From the NCBI RefSeq assembly GCF_020905375.1, contig NZ_JAJJBU010000002.1:1-58760 (forward strand): DNA of 58,760 bases, in the 5' to 3' direction. Of this stretch, positions 54,936 through 58,760 are shown one piece after another. This DNA comes from Arthrobacter cryoconiti (lineage in GTDB: Bacteria; Actinomycetota; Actinomycetes; Actinomycetales; Micrococcaceae). Within the stretch, counting starts at the first letter, position 1, and every line of letters begins with the position of its first letter. The position numbers were made by a program, and so were the translations under genes. A model generated the notes under the pieces. That model was not told where the DNA came from and searched no databases. It was given only the letters and a program-made list of their open reading frames with translations.

Positions 54936-55805
54936 ATGAGAAATGACAATTCACGGAATCTGGAAATATCGGCCACCATCGATCTAAAGGATCTGGGAAG
55001 GGTCCATCGTCTAGGGTTCGGAGCCATGCGCATCGTCGGGGACGGCGTCTGGGGTGAGCCTGCGGACCGCGGCGCCGCGATCGCCGTCGTGCGCCGTGCC
55101 GTGGAACTCGGGGTCGACTTCATTGACACCGCTGATTCCTATGGTCCCAACATCAGCGAGGAGATCCTGGCTGAGGCGTTGCATCCGTATAAGGATGGCC
55201 TGAAGATTGCCACCAAGGTGGGGTTTACCCGCACTGGACCCGACGTGTGGGTTCCGGTGGGTCGCGCCGAATACCTGCGTCAGCAGACCGAGCTGAGCCT
55301 ACGCAAGCTTAAAGTGGATTCCTTGGACCTGCTGCAACTGCACCGGATCGACCCCAAGGTGGATCCGGAAGAGCAATTCAGTGTCCTGCGTGAGCTGCAA
55401 AAAGAGGGCAAGGTCAAGGCGCTGGGCCTCTCGCAGGTCAGTGTGGCCGAGCTTGAGGAAGCCGGAAAATACTTCACCGTCTCCACCGTGCAGAACCGCT
55501 ACAACCTCACCGACCGCAGTTCCGAGGACGTCCTGAACTATGCCGAGCAGAATGGCATCGGCTTTATCCCGTGGGCGCCGATTTCCGCCGGTGAGCTGGC
55601 ACAGCCCGGCGGACCCTTGGATGAGGCTGCGAAACGGCTAGGTGCCACAACGTCGCAGGTGGCCTTGGCATGGCTTTTGCGCCGTTCCCCGGTCATGATG
55701 CCAATTCCAGGCACTGGCTCCGTGAAACACCTCGAAGAAAACCTGGGCGCGGCCGGCGTCGTACTCGATGACGAAACTTACGCGGAACTCGAAGCGGCTC
55801 GCTAA
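54936..55805 (+). CDS. Aldo/keto reductase
   Basis: A 289-residue TIM-barrel NADPH oxidoreductase. The tetrad is visible: Asp and Tyr in [10 protein letters not shown], Lys in IATKVGFT, His in LLQLHRIDP. The cofactor-binding end has [15 protein letters not shown]. Reduces aldehydes or ketones; the physiological substrate is not visible. The upstream region has a short tandem repeat of GCGAGCGACGCAGACA (about 54828-54862). Confidence 0.88.
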   Translation: MRNDNSRNLEISATIDLKDLGRVHRLGFGAMRIVGDGVWGEPADRGAAIAVVRRAVELGVDFIDTADSYGPNISEEILAEALHPYKDGLKIATKVGFTRTGPDVWVPVGRAEYLRQQTELSLRKLKVDSLDLLQLHRIDPKVDPEEQFSVLRELQKEGKVKALGLSQVSVAELEEAGKYFTVSTVQNRYNLTDRSSEDVLNYAEQNGIGFIPWAPISAGELAQPGGPLDEAAKRLGATTSQVALAWLLRRSPVMMPIPGTGSVKHLEENLGAAGVVLDDETYAELEAAR

Positions 55806-55873
55806 CCGTTTTCCACCACAGACAAAAACAACACCCGCTGGCCCCGAAGAGCTGGCTAACAAGGAGCAAGAAG

Positions 55874-56575
55874 ATGTCTAACATATTGATGGTCGTTTCC
55901 GCAGCCGATTCACTCACCATGAGGGACGGCAGCGAACACCCCACCGGATACTGGGCAGAGGAGCTGGTGGTTTCTCACAAAACCCTGCTCGACGCCGGCC
56001 ACACAGTTCACATCGCAACTCCCGGAGGCGTGAAGCCCACGGTGGACCAAGTGAGCCTTGCGGCTGAATCGGCAGGGGACAAGGAAAAGGCAGACAGGTT
56101 CCGCGAATACATCGCTTCGATCGACGCTGAGCTGACCGCCCCGCTGGTGCTGGCCGAGGTGAGCATCGAGGCCTACGACGGCGTTGTCATGCCCGGCGGA
56201 CACGGACCCATGACCGATCTCTACAAGGATGCGGATTTGGGCAGGCTGCTGATCGAAGCCAACAAAACCGGCAAAATCATTGCTCCGTTCTGCCACGGTC
56301 CGGCCGCTCTACTCAGCGCGGTGGATGACGACGGAAAGTTCGCCTTCGAGGGGCGCCGCCTGACAGTATTCACCAACGAGGAAGAACTCAATGGCGGCAC
56401 CGGGCCCAACACTCCTTGGTTCGTTGAAGACGTCCTGAAGGAAAAGGGCGCCATCATCGAAAACGCCGCCCCCTGGAGCTCGCATGTGGTCCGCGACGGC
56501 AACCTCATCACCGGACAAAACCCTCAGTCCAGCGAAGACGTCGCCAAGGAAGTCATCAAAGCACTCCAGAAATAG
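55874..56575 (+). CDS. DJ-1/PfpI family protein (Hsp31-like glutamine amidotransferase fold)
   Basis: A 233-residue protein. Nucleophile Cys in IAPFCHGPAALLSA near residue 140, acid Glu near 17-36, and VMPGGHGPMTDLYKD as the family's central loop. Resembles Hsp31/YhbO-type chaperone or glyoxalase III enzymes that remove methylglyoxal. ATG with AAGGAGC upstream. Just downstream of the aldo/keto reductase, so a shared carbonyl-detoxification role is possible. Confidence 0.85.
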   Translation: MSNILMVVSAADSLTMRDGSEHPTGYWAEELVVSHKTLLDAGHTVHIATPGGVKPTVDQVSLAAESAGDKEKADRFREYIASIDAELTAPLVLAEVSIEAYDGVVMPGGHGPMTDLYKDADLGRLLIEANKTGKIIAPFCHGPAALLSAVDDDGKFAFEGRRLTVFTNEEELNGGTGPNTPWFVEDVLKEKGAIIENAAPWSSHVVRDGNLITGQNPQSSEDVAKEVIKALQK

Positions 56576-56584
56576 CCACGCTCT

Positions 56585-56614
56585 GAGACGGGTCCGGCAC
56601 TCAGGACCCGTCTC
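56585..56614 (+). terminator. Terminator hairpin after the DJ-1/PfpI gene
   Basis: GAGACGGGTCC (56585-56595) pairs perfectly with GGACCCGTCTC (56604-56614). There is no long T tract, so strength is uncertain. Confidence 0.6.
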
Positions 56615-56683
56615 AAGCAAGGGAAACACTCGTGGCGGCATCCCACCTTGGGGTTTGCCCTGGTAGTCCTCAAATCATCAGGC

Positions 56684-57172
56684 CTACTCACTTGCCGCGA
56701 TGGACTCTGCGATCCGCTTAATCGCGGCCAGCGTTTTCGGGATGCCCGCTAGCGCCTGCTTGGTGCGATCCGCGATCTGGGCGCCAGCCTCCTCACCATA
56801 CTTTTCGTCGAACATGGCGATACCACCCGGCAGGAACTCCCAAGACTCGCTCAGGATCGTCCCAGTATCTGCTGGAGACAGGGTGTAGCCCCACCGGACG
56901 AAGCTGCCGCCCACCACCCAGGCGAACTCGAGACCGCGCTCGGCAGCAACCACCTGCGAGCGGGTCTCCCACGACCGGTCTGGGAGCTCATTGTGCCCAG
57001 TGAACCAAGCACCAAGCTGACCGGCGTCGGCCTCGTGATCCCACCAACACGAGGTGCAGACCGGACTCCACTCCCCAGTGCGAGTGATGTCGGAGACCAG
57101 ATCGTAAAGGACCTGTGCTGATGCCTGGACCGTGACGGACTCTTCATGATGACGTTTGCTTATGTGACTCAT
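56684..57172 (-). CDS. SRPBCC (START-like) family protein
   Basis: A 162-residue protein. ESVTVQASAQVLYDLVSDIT followed by RTGEWSPVC at the start, a central sheet with WETRSQVVAAERGLEFAWVV, and a C-terminal helix (TKQALAGIPKTLAAIKRIAE) are typical of polyketide-cyclase/START-like proteins in Arthrobacter. Ligand unknown. A single minus-strand gene between plus-strand genes. Confidence 0.78.
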   Translation of the reverse strand: MSHISKRHHEESVTVQASAQVLYDLVSDITRTGEWSPVCTSCWWDHEADAGQLGAWFTGHNELPDRSWETRSQVVAAERGLEFAWVVGGSFVRWGYTLSPADTGTILSESWEFLPGGIAMFDEKYGEEAGAQIADRTKQALAGIPKTLAAIKRIAESIAASE

Positions 57173-57343
57173 GGGTCCATCCTCACACAGTGTTCATTTC
57201 TTGAGCCGGCGGCGGCCCCACGCCAGTCTTCCTGCTGATGACGGTCTCCAGGACGGCAGCTCCACGCCTACTCTTCGGTGCCGTGGATTGGGCGCTCCCA
57301 CAGCGTTTTCCTACGCAGCCAACGCTGGCGGTAGCGTAGAGCT

Positions 57344-58720
57344 ATGACAGCTTACAAGGTAGTGAACCCCGCCACTGGCGCCACCGTCGAGGAATTCGCC
57401 GACGCAACGGATGCGGAAGTATCATCCGCCATTGCTCAATCCCATGTGGCATTTGGCCGGTGGAAAAACTCCGCGATCCCTGACCGCTCTAGCATTTTGC
57501 ACAAGGTTGCCGGGCTATACCGGGCTCAAAAGCAGTCCCTCGCCGCGATCATCACCGAGGAAATGGGAAAGCCCCTGCGGGAGTCCCTGGGCGAGGTGGA
57601 CTTGGTGGCAGACATCTTTGACTACTACGCCACGGAAGGCCCCGGCTTCCTTGCGGATGAGTTCCTTACCGTTCGCGGCGGCGGCGAAGCCATCGTCCGC
57701 ACCGCTCCGGTGGGGCCGCTCCTTGGCATCATGCCGTGGAACTACCCCTATTACCAGGTCGCCAGGTTCGCAGCGCCTAACCTCATGCTCGGTAACACCG
57801 TCATCCTCAAGCACGCCCCGAGCTGCCCCCGTTCTGCACTGGCTATTGCAAAGATCTTCGCCGACGCCGGTCTCCCGGACGGCGCGTACGTCAACCTTTT
57901 CGCTAGCAATGACCAAGTGGCAACGATCATTGCAGACCCCGGGGTCCAGGGAGTTTCACTGACGGGAAGCGACCGCGCAGGTTCGGCCGTGGGAGAAGTT
58001 GCGGGCAGGAACTTGAAGAAGTTCGTCCTGGAACTGGGCGGATCAGATCCCTTCATTGTGCTTGATTCTCAAGACATGGCCGCCACGGTCAAGGCTGCTG
58101 TGATTGGACGCATGGGCAACGGCGGACAGGCCTGCACTGCGTCCAAGCGATTCATAGTGTTGGAGGATGTGTATGACGATTTCCTTGAGCTATTCACAGC
58201 CAAAATGGCGGCGATCGTTCCAGAAGATCCAGCCAGCACGTCCACCCGCTTCGGGCCCTTGGCCTCCGAGAGTGCCGTGGGGGGAGTCATCGCGCAAGTG
58301 GATGATGCGGTCGCTAAGGGTGCAACACTGCTGACCGGCGGATCCCGTCTTGAACGCCCGGGCGCCTTCATGCACCCCACTGTGCTGGCGGACGTCACCC
58401 CTGAAATGCGTGCTTTCCACGAGGAAATCTTCGGGCCGGTTGCCGTGGTGTACAAGGTCAAGGACGCCGAGGAAGCCATCGCTTTGGCGAATAGTTCAGC
58501 CTATGGACTCGGCGGAGCGGTCTTTAGCGCCGACCCCGAAAAGGCGAAGGAAGTGGCGGACCGCCTTGAAACCGGAATGGTCTGGATCAACAGTCCCACC
58601 GGAACCCAAGCTGACCTCCCCTTCGGCGGCGTCAAGGCCTCGGGCGTGGGCCGCGAATTGGCCAAGTATGGCATGAGCGAGTTCGTCAACAAGAAACTCA
58701 TCCGCACCCCACTTTCATAG
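57344..58720 (+). CDS. NAD(P)-dependent aldehyde dehydrogenase (succinate-semialdehyde type)
   Basis: A 458-residue aldehyde dehydrogenase. Catalytic Glu in FVLELGGSDPFIV, nucleophile Cys in GNGGQACTASKRFIV, NAD site GVSLTGSDRAGSAVGEVAG and NPA-like segment MPWNYPYYQVARF. The C-terminal part has EEIFGPVAVVYK and LPFGGVKASGVGRE. Closest overall to succinate-semialdehyde dehydrogenases, which oxidise semialdehydes to acids. The exact substrate is not determined. It is the last complete gene; a GC-rich stretch ends the window. Confidence 0.9.
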   Translation: MTAYKVVNPATGATVEEFADATDAEVSSAIAQSHVAFGRWKNSAIPDRSSILHKVAGLYRAQKQSLAAIITEEMGKPLRESLGEVDLVADIFDYYATEGPGFLADEFLTVRGGGEAIVRTAPVGPLLGIMPWNYPYYQVARFAAPNLMLGNTVILKHAPSCPRSALAIAKIFADAGLPDGAYVNLFASNDQVATIIADPGVQGVSLTGSDRAGSAVGEVAGRNLKKFVLELGGSDPFIVLDSQDMAATVKAAVIGRMGNGGQACTASKRFIVLEDVYDDFLELFTAKMAAIVPEDPASTSTRFGPLASESAVGGVIAQVDDAVAKGATLLTGGSRLERPGAFMHPTVLADVTPEMRAFHEEIFGPVAVVYKVKDAEEAIALANSSAYGLGGAVFSADPEKAKEVADRLETGMVWINSPTGTQADLPFGGVKASGVGRELAKYGMSEFVNKKLIRTPLS

Positions 58721-58760
58721 CCACAAAAGAGCAGCGGGCCCCCACCCCGCAAGGGGGGGG

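Overview
The window looks like part of the chromosome of a high-GC Gram-positive actinobacterium, most likely Arthrobacter or another Micrococcaceae. The evidence is the GC content, frequent GTG/TTG starts, otsB-otsA next to a DUF4032 protein and an MsmK/UgpC-type ABC ATPase, a DUF4192 protein, and a HelD-like helicase. The species is not proven.

Layout. (1) 0.2-8.6 kb is ordinary chromosome: FAD-linked oxidase, Pro/Ala/Thr-rich anchored exported protein, DUF4032 protein, sugar ABC ATPase, trehalose synthesis pair otsA-otsB, and a membrane-anchored DsbA-like protein. (2) A tRNA-Thr(TGT) gene at 8.62 kb marks the left edge of an accessory island. A degenerate copy of the 3' half of this tRNA lies at 46.63-46.67 kb, so the island is about 38 kb. 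(3) 8.9-13.4 kb holds two excisionase-like relics around a lipase-like protein with a membrane segment, then a PD-(D/E)XK-like protein. (4) 13.6-30.7 kb is one tightly coupled six-gene operon: a YprA/DruE-type helicase with a DUF1998 end, a SNF2 helicase like DISARM DrmD, an N6-adenine methyltransferase like DrmMI/PglX, a stand-alone copy of that enzyme's C-terminal target-recognition region, a McrB-like GTPase with a probable EVE/PUA-like reader, and McrC. This best matches the DISARM/Druantia-related class I recall as ARMADA, with a type IV McrBC module built in. (5) 31.1-38.1 kb has a HelD-like helicase, DUF4192, a DUF6545 membrane protein with an ImmA/IrrE-type protease, an SRPBCC protein and an MpaB-type oxygenase. 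(6) 38.3-46.7 kb is a row of small modules: a toxin-antitoxin-SecB-like chaperone (TAC) system, an AAA+ ATPase/DUF6414 pair and a Septu-like PtuA/PtuB pair. The last two are separated and bounded by three directly repeated non-coding elements (R1-R3). (7) 47.1-58.7 kb returns to metabolic chromosome: FAD oxidoreductase fused to SRPBCC, acidic disordered protein, DUF2177/acyl-CoA synthetase/MarR operon, DUF1295 protein, SDR-like protein, aldo/keto reductase, DJ-1/PfpI protein, SRPBCC protein and aldehyde dehydrogenase.

The most striking points are: (a) an 11-G tract inside the methyltransferase gene, exactly at the junction between catalytic core and target-recognition region. One added G gives an immediate stop, while an ATG seven bases after the tract could restart the detached region. 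(b) The next gene is a free-standing paralogue of that same region. Together they suggest a phase-variable, subunit-swapping specificity switch in an ARMADA-like system. (c) The R1-R3 repeats suggest a cassette-style defence locus. No integrase, reverse transcriptase, CRISPR array or complete insertion sequence was found. All functional calls are from reading motifs; no database search was run.
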